Part shown: positions 1 to 5,233 of the stretch, in pieces
Layout: each line of letters opens with the position of its first letter
Numbering within the stretch: the stretch's first letter is position 1
Assembly (NCBI GenBank): GCA_900551465.1
Contig: URWL01000170.1
Location: 1-5,233, forward strand
Source: an uncultured Blautia sp.
GTDB lineage: Bacteria > Bacillota > Clostridia > Lachnospirales > Lachnospiraceae
Reading direction: 5' to 3'
DNA length: 5,233 nucleotides
Position numbers and translations under genes: made by a program
The notes under the pieces: generated by a model
Database searches by the model: none
Seen by the model: the letters and a program-made list of their open reading frames with translations, nothing else
Told to the model about the DNA's origin: nothing

Positions 1-58
1 TGTCACCTGGGAGCGTAGGAAAAAGAACCACCGGAAAACAAACACGCACTAAAACAAT

Positions 59-91
59 GCCTCAGTTTATCTATGATTTTCTGAGGCTTTT
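59..91 (+). terminator. Probable rho-independent terminator, best on plus strand
   Basis: GCCTCAG (59-65) pairs perfectly with CTGAGGC (81-87) around a 15-nt loop, and TTTT (88-91) follows directly on the plus strand. That suits a rightward gene ending just left of the window. Read on the minus strand, as an end for the recombinase gene 146 nt upstream, the stem is followed by ATTGTTTTAG, a poorer U-tract, so bidirectional use is possible but weaker. The stem is short and the T-run brief, so efficiency is uncertain. Confidence 0.5.
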
Positions 92-117
92 CCTCGTTTG
101 GATATTTTAGTTTTTTC

Positions 118-146
118 TTGATTGTTTCCCAGGATTTTTATATAAT
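118..146 (+). promoter_or_regulatory. Candidate sigma-A promoter reading toward the recombinase 3' end
   Basis: TTGATT (118-123) resembles a -35 box (4 of 6 consensus). It is followed after exactly 17 bp by a perfect TATAAT -10 box (141-146). A transcript would start near 153 and run rightward, antisense to the recombinase gene. No credible open reading frame with a ribosome binding site follows, so the product would be a non-coding or antisense RNA. The local DNA is very AT-rich, which makes chance -10 boxes common. The spacing and the exact -10 are what raise this above background. Confidence 0.4.
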
Positions 147-165
147 TTATGTAAAAAAATAAGCA

Positions 166-175
166 CAGATATCTG
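166..175. repeat. 10-bp perfect palindrome CAGATATCTG
   Basis: CAGATATCTG is its own reverse complement and sits in the AT-rich gap downstream of the recombinase stop. The half-site ACAGATA (165-171 here) recurs in inverted orientation upstream of the recombinase gene, at 1152-1158 and 1176-1182. It could be a protein-binding site, but a palindrome of this length can arise by chance. Confidence 0.35.
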
Positions 176-193
176 CATTTCACAGACAGAGCA

Positions 194-213
194 GACAAAA
201 TATAAATTTTGTC
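194..213. repeat. Perfect inverted repeat, 8-bp arms, next to recombinase gene
   Basis: GACAAAAT (194-201) and ATTTTGTC (206-213) are perfect reverse complements separated by ATAA. The element begins 20 nt past the recombinase stop codon. No T-run follows on either strand and the stem is AT-rich, so it is not a convincing terminator. An operator or a core-type binding site for the neighbouring tyrosine recombinase is possible. That is inference, because no second copy was found in the window. Confidence 0.45.
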
Positions 214-232
214 ACCGCTTCCTCTGACGCTT

Positions 233-1090
233 TCAGATAAGCATACACATCTTTTCCATTTGTCTCAGATGCTCGTCTCCGGTGGTAAGAAGATATATTC
301 TGGTGGTTTCTATACTGGAGTGTCCAAGTACGTCTGCCAGCTTCACGATATCCCGTCCAACCCGGTAAAACGTCACTGCAAACAGATGACGCAGGTTATG
401 GGGAAACACCTTTTCCGGCAGAACACCGGAGGTTCTGCACAGGGACTTCATTTCTTTCCATATCTGTTTTCTGGACATCTCTTTTCCCGTTCTGGTCAGG
501 AAGATACTGCCTGTCCGTATTTTTCTCTTTTTCGCATAGTCCAAAAGCCTCCTGCATAATTTTTTCTGGAGCAGGATAGTTCGTACTTTTCCCTTCAGAG
601 AAATATCTGTTCTTCCTGCTTTTGCCGCCTCTACTGTAATATATTTCACCTCGGAAACGCGGATCCCTGTATTACCGATGCATTCCATCAAAAGACGCAG
701 ACGCTGTCTTCCTTCTCTGCCGGCTGCTTCCAGAAGTTTTTCATACTCTCTCCTTGTGAGCTCTTTTTCTTTTTCCCGGAATACTTTTTTCTGAATACGC
801 AAAAGCTTCACACGGCAGTCCTCTCTTCCCAGAAACGTCAGAAAACTGTTTACCGAAGACAACATGGAATTTATGGTTACCGGGGCATACTTTTTCTCAA
901 GAAGGGCTTCTTTCCAGTCAATAACCTGCTGTCTGCACAACGGCTTTTCTCTTTTGCAGACAGCTTTCTGCCAGTTCAAAAAAGCCCTTACATCTCTTGT
1001 ATACTTCTCTGCTGTACCGGGACTCCGTTCCTGCTCCAGCAAAAATCTGCAAAAATCCGGCAAAATGTCTTCCATTCTTTTTTCTTTCAT
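233..1090 (-). CDS. Tyrosine recombinase/integrase, XerC/D-like (285 aa)
   Basis: This is a site-specific recombinase of the phage-integrase (tyrosine) family, which cuts and rejoins DNA through a covalent 3'-phosphotyrosine. Residues about 7-90 form the SAM-like core-binding domain (the helical PGTAEKYTRDVRAFLNW region, then NSMLSSVNSFLTFL). Residues about 108-285 form the catalytic domain. The full catalytic set is visible: R144 (TGIRVSE), K168 (LKGK), H231 and R234 (HNLRH), H257 (LGHSS) and the nucleophile Y266 (TRIYL). Length fits a simple XerC/D-type enzyme with no arm-binding domain. I chose the start at 1090 because AGGAGG lies 8 nt upstream; an in-frame ATG at 1111 would add seven residues but precedes that site. 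The gene stands alone after the terminator of the polA-DUF711 operon, with no excisionase or phage gene visible. Its substrate is unknown: a DNA-inversion switch, a small mobile element or a Xer-like housekeeping role are all possible. Confidence 0.93.
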   Translation of the reverse strand: MKEKRMEDILPDFCRFLLEQERSPGTAEKYTRDVRAFLNWQKAVCKREKPLCRQQVIDWKEALLEKKYAPVTINSMLSSVNSFLTFLGREDCRVKLLRIQKKVFREKEKELTRREYEKLLEAAGREGRQRLRLLMECIGNTGIRVSEVKYITVEAAKAGRTDISLKGKVRTILLQKKLCRRLLDYAKKRKIRTGSIFLTRTGKEMSRKQIWKEMKSLCRTSGVLPEKVFPHNLRHLFAVTFYRVGRDIVKLADVLGHSSIETTRIYLLTTGDEHLRQMEKMCMLI

Positions 1091-1098
1091 ATCTGCTT

Positions 1099-1104
1099 CC
1101 TCCT
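1099..1104 (-). promoter_or_regulatory. Strong Shine-Dalgarno deciding the recombinase start
   Basis: The minus strand reads AGGAGG followed by AAGCAGAT and then ATG at 1090. This is a consensus ribosome binding site at 8-nt spacing. It selects the MKEKRMED start over the in-frame ATG at 1111, which lies upstream of the site. Confidence 0.85.
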
Positions 1105-1115
1105 GGATCATGATT

Positions 1116-1128
1116 TTCTATTATAGAA
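1116..1128 (-). promoter_or_regulatory. Probable recombinase -10 box inside a palindrome
   Basis: The minus strand carries TATAAT (1120-1125), a perfect -10 box. It would put the transcription start near 1113, about 23 nt before the start codon and just ahead of the AGGAGG site. The box is embedded in the perfect 13-bp palindrome TTCTATTATAGAA (1116-1128), whose symmetry extends to 1112-1132 with one bulged base. No recognisable -35 hexamer is found at 16-18 bp, so the promoter may be weak or need an activator. A protein bound to the palindrome would block polymerase, so autorepression is an obvious but unproven idea. Confidence 0.4.
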
Positions 1129-1182
1129 TAATCATAATCATTCCCTGAGAAACAGATAAAATTCTTTTTTTGCCGTATCTGT

Positions 1183-1221
1183 AAAAAAACCTCTGAACAT
1201 CCAATCTGTCCAGAGGTTTTT
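1183..1221 (-). terminator. Rho-independent terminator of the polA-DUF711 operon
   Basis: AAAACCTCTG (1186-1195) pairs perfectly with CAGAGGTTTT (1211-1220), with one more A-T pair outside, around a 15-nt loop. On the minus strand the stem is followed by seven T residues (1189-1183, partly shared with the stem). It begins 13 nt past the DUF711 stop codon, where the operon should end. On the plus strand the second arm runs into TTTTTATTA, so weak termination in that direction is possible. Confidence 0.85.
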
Positions 1222-1233
1222 ATTAATTCTTTA

Positions 1234-2598
1234 TCAGTTCTTAAAGCTGTGGATCGGAGCCGGAATTCTTCCGCCGCGGTCAACAAATGCCTCGCAGGAG
1301 AAAGAGTTCACCGGCATGATCGGCGCATATCCCAGAAGTCCGCCGAATTCTACAGTTTCACCAACGCCTTTGCCGATCACAGGAATCACACGCACAGCCG
1401 TTGTCTTCTGGTTGATCATTCCAATGGCCGCCTCATCTGCTATGATACCGGAGATAGTAGATGCCTTTGTATCTCCCGGAATAGCGATCATATCCAGTCC
1501 TACGGAGCAGACACAGGTCATTGCTTCCAGTTTTTCCAGAGAAAGCGCTCCAAGATTTACCGCATCGATCATTCCCTGGTCTTCACTGACCGGAATAAAG
1601 GCACCGCTTAATCCGCCTACTGCTGCGGAGGCCATAACGCCGCCTTTTTTTACCTGATCATTCAGAAGGGCAAGAGCTGCTGTTGTTCCCGGAGCTCCCA
1701 CTCTCTCAAGTCCAATCTCCTCAAGGATTTCTGCCACACTGTCTCCAATAGCCGGAGTCGGTGCAAGAGAAAGGTCTACAATACCAAACGGAACTCCAAG
1801 ACGTTTGGATGCTTCCCTGGCCACCAGCTGACCTACACGGGTAACCTTAAAGGCTGTTCTTTTGATCATTTCACAAAGAGTTTCAAAATCCTTGCCGCGT
1901 ACTTTCTGAAGTGCAGTCTTTACAACACCCGGTCCGCTGACTCCTACATTGATAATGCAGTCTGCTTCTGTCACTCCGTGGAAAGCGCCTGCCATAAACG
2001 GGTTGTCGTCCGGCGCATTACAGAACACAACCAGCTTGGCACAGCCAAGGGAGTCCTGATCTCTGCTTGCTTTTGCAGTTTCCAGCACAATCTCACCCAT
2101 CAGCTTCACCGCATCCATATTGATGCCGGTTCTGGTAGATCCTACATTTACAGAGCTGCATACACGCTCGGTAACAGCAAGAGCCTGGGGAATAGAACGG
2201 ATCAGAAGCTCCTCTGCGGGAGTCATTCCCTTGCTTACCAGTGCAGAATAGCCTCCGATGAAGTTTACGCCTACTGTTTTTGCTGCCCGGTCCAGAGTTT
2301 TTGCAATGGAAACAAAATCCTCAGTGGAACGGCAGGCTGCTCCGCCTACCAGTGCAACAGGAGTAACAGAAATACGCTTGTTCACAATAGGAATCCCGTA
2401 CTCCACTGCAATCTTGTCACCGGTTTCTACCAGATCTTTTGCATATTTTGTGATCTTATTGTAAATATTTTCGTTTACCTTTTCCAGATCGCTGTCGATA
2501 CAGTCCAGAAGGCTGATTCCCATAGTGATGGTACGAACGTCAAGGTTTTCCTGTTCGATCATCTTATTGGTCTCATTTACTTCAAACATGTTAATCAT
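1234..2598 (-). CDS. PFL family protein, UPF0210/DUF711 (454 aa)
   Basis: This belongs to the UPF0210 (DUF711) family, named 'PFL family' for fold resemblance to pyruvate formate-lyase. Its biochemical role is not established to my knowledge. The sequence is full length for the family (about 450 residues) and soluble, with no signal peptide or membrane segment. Recognisable stretches are [11 protein letters not shown] (76-86), [12 protein letters not shown] (110-121), [14 protein letters not shown] (151-164), [15 protein letters not shown] (194-208), [11 protein letters not shown] (216-226), [21 protein letters not shown] (268-288) and [12 protein letters not shown] (419-430). Many Gly/Ala-rich loops suggest a small-molecule or phosphate-binding enzyme; this is inference. 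I did not find a clear glycyl-radical motif, so radical chemistry should not be assumed from the name. The start at 2598 has AAGGAG 10 nt upstream; ATG 2589 would be 19 nt away. The ACT gene lies 46 nt upstream, a pairing seen in many Firmicutes. Confidence 0.93.
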   Translation of the reverse strand: MINMFEVNETNKMIEQENLDVRTITMGISLLDCIDSDLEKVNENIYNKITKYAKDLVETGDKIAVEYGIPIVNKRISVTPVALVGGAACRSTEDFVSIAKTLDRAAKTVGVNFIGGYSALVSKGMTPAEELLIRSIPQALAVTERVCSSVNVGSTRTGINMDAVKLMGEIVLETAKASRDQDSLGCAKLVVFCNAPDDNPFMAGAFHGVTEADCIINVGVSGPGVVKTALQKVRGKDFETLCEMIKRTAFKVTRVGQLVAREASKRLGVPFGIVDLSLAPTPAIGDSVAEILEEIGLERVGAPGTTAALALLNDQVKKGGVMASAAVGGLSGAFIPVSEDQGMIDAVNLGALSLEKLEAMTCVCSVGLDMIAIPGDTKASTISGIIADEAAIGMINQKTTAVRVIPVIGKGVGETVEFGGLLGYAPIMPVNSFSCEAFVDRGGRIPAPIHSFKN

Positions 2599-2608
2599 AG
2601 GTTCATGT

Positions 2609-2614
2609 CTCCTT
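2609..2614 (-). promoter_or_regulatory. Shine-Dalgarno deciding the DUF711 start
   Basis: AAGGAG on the minus strand lies 10 nt before ATG 2598. The open frame extends upstream to 2679 and into the ACT gene, but those extra 27 residues do not resemble the family and would start upstream of this site. Another ATG at 2606 is out of frame and only 2 nt from it. Confidence 0.75.
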
Positions 2615-2644
2615 ATACTTTCAGTAGTTCTTAACAGGTCTTTT

Positions 2645-2917
2645 TTAGATTCTGTGCATCTTGTTAAAGATGTCCTCATGCTGGCAGTGGATCACGACGC
2701 CGATACTGTCCCCCAGGTCGTTCAGCTCTCTTGCAAGGGATGCGCTGTCTTTTGCAGATGCACTGGTATCTGTTACCATCATCATATTGAAATAACCCTG
2801 TACGATAGTCTGGGTAATATCAAGAATGTTTACGTTGTTGTCTGCCAGATAGGTACATACCTTTGCAATAATTCCTACTGTGTCATTTCCTACTACTGTG
2901 ATGATTGTTTTTTTCAT
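2645..2917 (-). CDS. Single ACT domain protein, UPF0237 family (90 aa)
   Basis: This is a stand-alone ACT domain, the small beta-alpha-beta-beta-alpha-beta module that usually binds an amino acid or similar effector at a dimer interface. The pattern is visible from the N-terminus: a beta strand ([10 protein letters not shown], 3-12), the DTVGIIAKV turn and helix (12-20), [17 protein letters not shown] (27-43), a second strand pair with MMMVTD (45-50), a helix ([15 protein letters not shown], 59-73) and a final strand (VVIHCQHE, 74-81). The domain fills the whole protein and no catalytic or DNA-binding part is present. It starts 15 nt after the yycJ stop, with AAAGGA directly after that stop codon and 9 nt before the ATG, which points to coupled translation. 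It lies directly upstream of the DUF711 gene, so it may be that protein's regulatory subunit. That is inference from gene pairing; the ligand is unknown. Confidence 0.92.
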   Translation of the reverse strand: MKKTIITVVGNDTVGIIAKVCTYLADNNVNILDITQTIVQGYFNMMMVTDTSASAKDSASLARELNDLGDSIGVVIHCQHEDIFNKMHRI

Positions 2918-2926
2918 GGTATTTGA

Positions 2927-2932
2927 TCCTTT
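2927..2932 (-). promoter_or_regulatory. Shine-Dalgarno of the ACT gene abutting the yycJ stop
   Basis: AAAGGA on the minus strand follows immediately after the yycJ stop codon TAG (2935-2933) and stands 9 nt before ATG 2917. There is no room for a separate promoter or terminator in this junction, which supports co-transcription of the ACT-DUF711 pair with the upstream genes. Confidence 0.7.
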
Positions 2933-3730
2933 CTATACGGTAACTGCCTCGGAAGCAAAGTCCCGTTTCGCCACCTGAATTTTAAAATCCTTTGATTTGT
3001 AAGGGTTGTCTCCCAGTGTTACCTCTGAGCAGACTGTTTCATAAGCCAGCTCCTCGTAGTTGTTTTCTCTGCTTAAATGCCCCAGGAAGATTGCTTTCAT
3101 ATTGTCATGAAGGAGTCTGCACAGAAGTCTTCCTGCATTTTCATTGGAAAGGTGTCCCCTGTCTCCCAGAATCCTCTGTTTCAGGTAATATGGATATTTC
3201 CCCACCTGAAGCATGCGGATATCATGATTTGCCTCCAGAAGCAGAGCGTCCAGGTCCTGCAGATTTTCGATAATATAATCATTATATTTCCCAAGATCTG
3301 TAGCGATCCCCACCGAATGCGCCCCGCATTCCAGACGGTATCCTACCGGCTGGGCTGCATCATGCGAAATGGTAAAAGGCTTTACCTTCAGATCCTTGAT
3401 AAGAAAAGGTTCGTCTTCCCGTATTTCATGGAAGATTCCTTCCGGGATCTTTCCCAGTGATCCGGAACGGACCATAGCGTCTACGGTTCCGCCGGTGGCA
3501 TAAATAGGAATCCCGTATCTCCGTGCGATCACTCCCAGTCCCTTAATATGATCGGAGTGCTCATGGGTGATCAGTATCCCGTCAATATCTCTTCCTGTAA
3601 GCTCCAGACTGTTCAGACCGGTTTCCATCTTTTTTCCGCTGATGCCGATATCCACCAGAACATGGGCGCATTCTGAACCTACATAAATGCAGTTACCGCT
3701 GCTTCCGCTGGCTATGCTGCAAAGTCTCAT
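2933..3730 (-). CDS. yycJ: Metallo-beta-lactamase-fold hydrolase, YycJ/WalJ type (265 aa)
   Basis: This is a two-metal hydrolase of the YycJ/WalJ branch. The Bacillus anthracis homologue has, as I recall, been described as a 5'-3' double-stranded DNA exonuclease linked to mismatch repair. The protein begins with the family signature SIASGSSGN (5-13), followed by VDIGISGKK (26-34) and the metal-binding HEHSDH motif (56-61). Further probable ligands or active-site residues are H123-D124 (SHDAAQP), D145 (ATDLG), the EANHD segment (166-170) and H218 (GHLSREN). Length matches the family (about 260). There is no signal peptide, so it is cytoplasmic. The start codon overlaps the coaE stop as ATGA, with GAAGGGA about 10 nt upstream, so translation is probably coupled. 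In Bacilli this gene usually follows walRK; here it sits beside polA, which fits a DNA-repair role. The nuclease function is by homology only. Confidence 0.93.
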   Translation of the reverse strand: MRLCSIASGSSGNCIYVGSECAHVLVDIGISGKKMETGLNSLELTGRDIDGILITHEHSDHIKGLGVIARRYGIPIYATGGTVDAMVRSGSLGKIPEGIFHEIREDEPFLIKDLKVKPFTISHDAAQPVGYRLECGAHSVGIATDLGKYNDYIIENLQDLDALLLEANHDIRMLQVGKYPYYLKQRILGDRGHLSNENAGRLLCRLLHDNMKAIFLGHLSRENNYEELAYETVCSEVTLGDNPYKSKDFKIQVAKRDFASEAVTV

Positions 3731-4317
3731 AGTTTATTTATCCCTTCTTCTATCTGTCTGTATGTGTCCTGCGGACATCCGTTGTTTTCTATCACATAGT
3801 CTGCATGAGAAAAAAAGAACTCTTCTGATGCCTGACTGGCAATAATATTCTCTGCCTTTTCACGACTGTAGCCTCTGCTGGCCATGAGACGGCTGATGCG
3901 GATTTCTTTGTCTGTATGCACATACCAGATCTTATCACAAAATGCATCATAATGATCTTCCAGAAGAAGTGCAGCCTCAACAACGAAGAGTTTACAGCCT
4001 TTTTCCCTTTCTTCCTGTATTTTTTCCAGTATCCGGGACTTTACTGCCGGATGGACGATCCCGTTTAATTTCTGACGCATTTCCTCATTACAGAATACTA
4101 CATCAGAAACCCTCTTCCGGTCAATGGTTTTGTCATTTTTTGTCACTTTTTTTCCAAACAGCTCCACTATCTGAGCATAACACCTCTCTCCAGGCTCCAT
4201 GACCAGATGGCCAACCCGGTCCGCCTGTACGACACAAGCGGACAAATGCTCTTCCAGATAATTCAGGACTGTACTTTTTCCTGCACCTACACCGCCGGTC
4301 AGTCCAATAACCTTCAT
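3727..4317 (-). CDS. coaE: Dephospho-CoA kinase (196 aa)
   Basis: CoaE phosphorylates the 3'-OH of the ribose of dephospho-CoA with ATP, the last step of coenzyme A synthesis, in the cytoplasm. The P-loop is GGVGAGKS (8-15), near the N-terminus after KVIGLT. A32-D33 (QADRVG) matches the conserved substrate-side Asp. The DRKRVSDVVF...LNGIVHP block (66-90), the ALLLE segment, RISRLMASRGYSREKA and IIASQ follow in the expected order, ending with ADYVIENNG. The usual PLLxE motif reads ALLLE here, a Pro-to-Ala change outside the P-loop. Length is typical. I chose ATG 4317, which gives the canonical MKVIGLTGG start and has AGGAG 11 nt upstream. An in-frame ATG at 4338 (ATGA overlap with the polA stop) would add seven non-conserved residues and has only a weak GAGG upstream. 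The gene follows polA by 17 nt and overlaps yycJ by 4 nt. Confidence 0.96.
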   Translation of the reverse strand: MKVIGLTGGVGAGKSTVLNYLEEHLSACVVQADRVGHLVMEPGERCYAQIVELFGKKVTKNDKTIDRKRVSDVVFCNEEMRQKLNGIVHPAVKSRILEKIQEEREKGCKLFVVEAALLLEDHYDAFCDKIWYVHTDKEIRISRLMASRGYSREKAENIIASQASEEFFFSHADYVIENNGCPQDTYRQIEEGINKL

Positions 4318-4328
4318 ATGATTCCGTT

Positions 4329-4333
4329 CTCCT
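4329..4333 (-). promoter_or_regulatory. Shine-Dalgarno deciding the coaE start
   Basis: AGGAG on the minus strand lies just past the polA stop codon (4337-4335) and 11 nt before ATG 4317. It falls downstream of the alternative ATG at 4338 and so cannot serve it. Together with family alignment, this favours the shorter CoaE. Confidence 0.65.
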
Positions 4334-4334
4334 G

Positions 4335-5233
4335 TCATTTGGCCTCGTACCAGCTTTCTCCCTGATGCATATCTACCTCAAGTTCTACGGCAAGCTGTGC
4401 CGCGCCTTTCATTTCTTCCTGAAGGATCCTGGAAACCTCCGGGATCTCCTCCTTTTTGGTTTCTATAAGAAGCTCATCATGAACCTGAAGCACCAGACGG
4501 GACTGCAGCCCTTCTCTATTCAGTCTTTCGTAAACACGGTTCATGGCAATCTTGATGATATCTGCAGCAGTTCCCTGGATCGGGGAATTCATTGCCACAC
4601 GTTCTCCAAAAGATCTCTGCATAAAATTGCTGGATTTCAGTTCCGGAACCGGCCTTCTTCTTCCAAACATAGTGGAAACATAGCCTTTTTCTTTTCCATC
4701 CTCTACCATTCCGTCAAGGAAACCCTTGATCCTCGGATAAGATTCAAAATATTTTTCGATATAATCTGCCGCTTCCTTACGGGTAATGCTCAGATCCTGG
4801 CTTAGTCCAAAAGAACTGATTCCGTAAACAATACCAAAGTTTACTGCCTTTGCATTTCTTCTCTGAAGATCTGTCACCTGATCAAAAGGAATATGGAACA
4901 CCTGAGAAGCAGTAAGTCTGTGGATGTCCTGCGCCTCCCTGTATGCCTGAATCAGCTTTTCATCCCCGGACATATGAGCCAGCACACGCAGTTCAATCTG
5001 CGAATAGTCTGCATCCAGAAATACATATCCCTCCTCCGGTACAAAAACCTTGCGGATCAGCCGTCCCAGTTCCATACGGACAGGGATATTCTGAAGATTT
5101 GGTTCTGTACTGCTGATACGTCCTGTAGCTGTAATAGTCTGATTAAAGGTGGAATGAATCCTTCCATCCTTTTCGATCACAGCACTCAGACCGTCTGCAT
5201 AAGTGGATTTCAGCTTTGTAAGCTGTCTGTATT
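4335..5233 (-). CDS. polA: DNA polymerase I, C-terminal 298 residues (5' end cut by window)
   Basis: Pol I fills gaps in repair and replaces Okazaki primers in the nucleoid. Only part of the polymerase domain is in the window; the 5'-3' nuclease and 3'-5' exonuclease-like domains would lie beyond 5233. The frame stays open from the edge, starting YRQLTKLKSTYADGLS, so the GTG at 5180 is not a real start. In fragment numbering, the TATGRISSTEPNLQNIPVR thumb-to-palm segment is at about 34-52. Motif A is DYSQIELR with catalytic D75. Motif B, the O-helix, shows R124, K128, F132 and Y136 in RRNAKAVNFGIVYG. Motif C is VHDE with D252 and E253. The end, GESWYEAK, is the normal C-terminus. F132 is the phenylalanine usual at the E. 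coli F762 position. All catalytic residues visible are intact. Stop TGA is at 4337-4335, and coaE follows closely in the same operon. Confidence 0.98.
   Translation of the reverse strand, partial: YRQLTKLKSTYADGLSAVIEKDGRIHSTFNQTITATGRISSTEPNLQNIPVRMELGRLIRKVFVPEEGYVFLDADYSQIELRVLAHMSGDEKLIQAYREAQDIHRLTASQVFHIPFDQVTDLQRRNAKAVNFGIVYGISSFGLSQDLSITRKEAADYIEKYFESYPRIKGFLDGMVEDGKEKGYVSTMFGRRRPVPELKSSNFMQRSFGERVAMNSPIQGTAADIIKIAMNRVYERLNREGLQSRLVLQVHDELLIETKKEEIPEVSRILQEEMKGAAQLAVELEVDMHQGESWYEAK

Noticed and set aside
1..133. Inverted pair CCTGGGA (6-12) and TCCCAGG (127-133) around the hairpin and next to the plus-strand promoter
   Set aside because: Only 7 bp with no flanking match. It is too short to call an invertible-element end without sequence left of the window.
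137..158. dif-like sequence: TTATGTAAAAA (147-157) resembles the XerD arm of the B. subtilis dif site
   Set aside because: About 9 of 11 bases match that arm from memory, but the preceding 17 bases do not match the XerC arm. A run of A residues explains much of the similarity, and a dif site is not expected by polA.
1..216. Direct repeat TGTCACC at 1-7 and 210-216 as possible attachment-site remnants
   Set aside because: Only 7 bp, and the same heptamer also occurs within the DUF711 and polA genes.
418..438. Perfect hairpin GCAGAAC / GTTCTGC inside the recombinase gene
   Set aside because: It falls in codons for the conserved region before HNLRH, has no T-run on either strand, and is explained by coding sequence.
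209..559. 116-residue plus-strand frame downstream of the candidate promoter
   Set aside because: It starts with TTG without a Shine-Dalgarno and is antisense to the catalytic domain of the recombinase. It is a shadow frame.
918..1286. 122-residue minus-strand frame bridging the DUF711 end and the recombinase start
   Set aside because: It crosses the terminator and overlaps both real genes in another frame, with no recognisable domain.
1978..2634. 218-residue open frame on the plus strand opposite DUF711
   Set aside because: It is fully antisense to a well-conserved gene, has no ribosome binding site, and its Cys/His/Ser-rich composition is typical of a shadow frame.

Overview
The window looks like chromosomal DNA of a low-to-mid GC anaerobic Firmicute, class Clostridia. 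Lachnospiraceae is the most likely family, an inference from protein style and gene order that cannot be confirmed without a database. All six genes lie on the minus strand, so transcription runs from high to low coordinates.

Positions 5233 to 1234 hold one tight cluster that reads as an operon: polA (its 5' part lies outside the window), coaE, a YycJ/WalJ-type metallo-beta-lactamase-fold hydrolase, a single-domain ACT protein, and a PFL/UPF0210 (DUF711) protein. Neighbouring genes are 17 nt apart, overlapping by 4 nt (ATGA), 15 nt apart and 46 nt apart. Each start has a Shine-Dalgarno sequence. A hairpin followed by seven T residues (1183-1221) ends the unit right after the DUF711 gene. The first three genes cover DNA repair synthesis, the last step of coenzyme A synthesis and a probable nuclease. 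The last two form a widespread pair of unknown function, an ACT ligand-sensing protein and its DUF711 partner.

Positions 1233 to 233 hold a separate unit: a 285-residue tyrosine recombinase with the full R-K-H-R-H-Y catalytic set. It has an excellent Shine-Dalgarno and a probable -10 box inside a small palindrome.

Positions 1 to 232 contain no gene I can support. They are AT-rich and hold a hairpin terminator (59-91, best read on the plus strand), a good sigma-A-type promoter pointing right into the 3' end of the recombinase gene (118-146), a 10-bp palindrome (166-175) and a perfect 8-bp-arm inverted repeat (194-213). This is where a recombination site or a regulatory RNA for the recombinase would be sought. 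No CRISPR array, tRNA, rRNA or transposon end was seen. The housekeeping operon is ordinary. The parts that deserve a second look are the recombinase with its flanking repeats and the uncharacterised ACT-DUF711 pair.
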